Part shown: positions 5,594 through 5,985 of the stretch, in pieces | How positions within the stretch are numbered: the first letter of the stretch is position 1 | How the letters are laid out: each line of letters opens with the position of its first letter | DNA from: Sulfolobus sp. UBA167 | GTDB taxonomy: Archaea > Thermoproteota > Thermoprotei_A > Sulfolobales > Sulfolobaceae | Length of the DNA stretch: 5,985 nt | NCBI GenBank assembly: GCA_002495845.1 | Contig: DAHF01000138.1 | Span: 44,209 to 50,193 of the forward strand | Direction: 5' to 3' | Program-made: the position numbers and the translations under genes | The notes under the pieces: generated by a model | The model's input: only the letters and a program-made list of their open reading frames with translations | Databases searched by the model: none | What the model was told of the DNA's origin: nothing

Positions 5594-5725
5594 TAAAAAT
5601 TAGTTTAGTTTATCAACTATTCCTTTATATTATTTAATTTTTTTATTAAGTTTTTGGATTATATCTATTATTATGAATAGGAAAAGGTTTAATAATTGAG
5701 AAATAGAAGGATAATCGGTGATAAA
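5594..5725 (+). promoter_or_regulatory. T-rich intergenic tract with terminator and promoter for the winged-helix gene
   Basis: The tract is strongly AT-rich with no gene. T7 at 5638-5644 and T5 at 5651-5655 would terminate plus-strand transcripts from the decayed region. TTTAATAA (5688-5695), preceded by the purine run GGAAAAGG (a possible BRE), is a TATA box candidate that predicts a start near 5718, just at the ribosome site GGTGAT (5717-5722) before ATG 5726. Confidence 0.45.
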
Positions 5726-5985
5726 ATGTATGGGAGAATAGTACAAGAAGGAGGATACCAGATAATACTGAATAACATAAAAATGGCCCAGTTAAAATAT
5801 CTCACTTGAAAGCTAACGTTCCGTTGTACGGAGACGTGTTCGATTTCGTGTTAAGTCAATTGATGATGGAGGGATTGGTAAGAAGGTTCGAAAGGGACGG
5901 AGAAGATTACGTAGAGATCAGTGAAGTGGGAAGAAATCTACCATACCAGGATATGAGGCTTATCAAAGAATACGGATACCACAGA
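5726..5985 (+). CDS. Winged-helix DNA-binding protein split by a -1 frameshift, truncated by window edge
   Basis: ATG 5726 follows GGTGAT by three bases, a near-perfect archaeal ribosome site. The first frame reads MYGRIVQEGGYQIILNNIK and would stop at TGA 5807-5809 after 27 residues. Moving to the -1 frame at the A5 run (5779-5783) gives a continuous product: ...LNNIK-NGPVKISHLKANVPLYGDVF, then DFVLSQLMMEGLVRRFERDG, EDYVEISEVGRNL and so on, open to the window edge, 87 residues in all. The join restores a typical wing-helix layout: helix, NGPVKISHLK turn-helix, LSQLMMEGLV recognition-helix region, and the beta-wing VRRFERDGEDYVEIS. I do not recognise the exact family; it is a small archaeal winged-helix protein, probably a transcription regulator. 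The second frame could start independently only at TTG 5806 or later, which would lose the first helix. It may be a pseudogene, a sequencing slip in the A run, or a frameshift-expressed gene. Confidence 0.55.

Overview
The window looks like chromosomal DNA of a thermoacidophilic archaeon of the Sulfolobales (Sulfolobus, Metallosphaera or Acidianus type). The evidence is a probable PriX primase subunit (known from Sulfolobales), a TtuA-type tRNA thiolase with archaeal zinc fingers, a YtrA-type GntR regulator, AT-rich TATA boxes about 26 bases before start codons (leaderless transcripts), GGTGA ribosome sites on internal or leadered genes, and heavy AGG/AGA/ATA codon use. The genus is not resolved.

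Left part (1-2148): a tightly packed minus-strand pair, ttuA followed by probable priX (truncated by the window edge), has 9 bases between stop and start, and the priX ribosome site lies in that gap. Divergent from ttuA, across only 33 bases, is a short MetF-like TIM-barrel protein. Housekeeping functions dominate here: tRNA sulfur modification, replication priming and probably one-carbon or methionine metabolism.

Middle (2149-4632): a 268-base AT-rich gap separates the MetF-like gene from a convergent minus-strand gene for a 575-residue polytopic membrane protein. It resembles GT-C (GT87/ArnT-like) glycosyltransferases and carries a C-terminal ectodomain with three N-glycosylation sequons. 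Its GTG start sits about 26 bases from a TATA box. Upstream of it are 488 bases without a convincing gene.

Right part (4633-5985): a minus-strand GntR/YtrA repressor gene stands beside roughly 700 bases of decayed coding sequence. There is a plus-strand membrane-protein remnant with an in-frame stop and a frameshift, an opposing minus-strand remnant, a perfect 7-base inverted repeat where the two overlap, and a short aromatic-rich fragment. At the right edge a plus-strand winged-helix gene with an excellent ribosome site is split by a -1 frameshift at an A5 run. It could be a mutation, a sequencing slip or programmed frameshifting, for which Sulfolobales have a precedent.

The most rewarding places for a second look are the split winged-helix gene and the GntR gene with its decayed divergent neighbour. 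I found no CRISPR array, tRNA, rRNA, transposase or obvious defence system.
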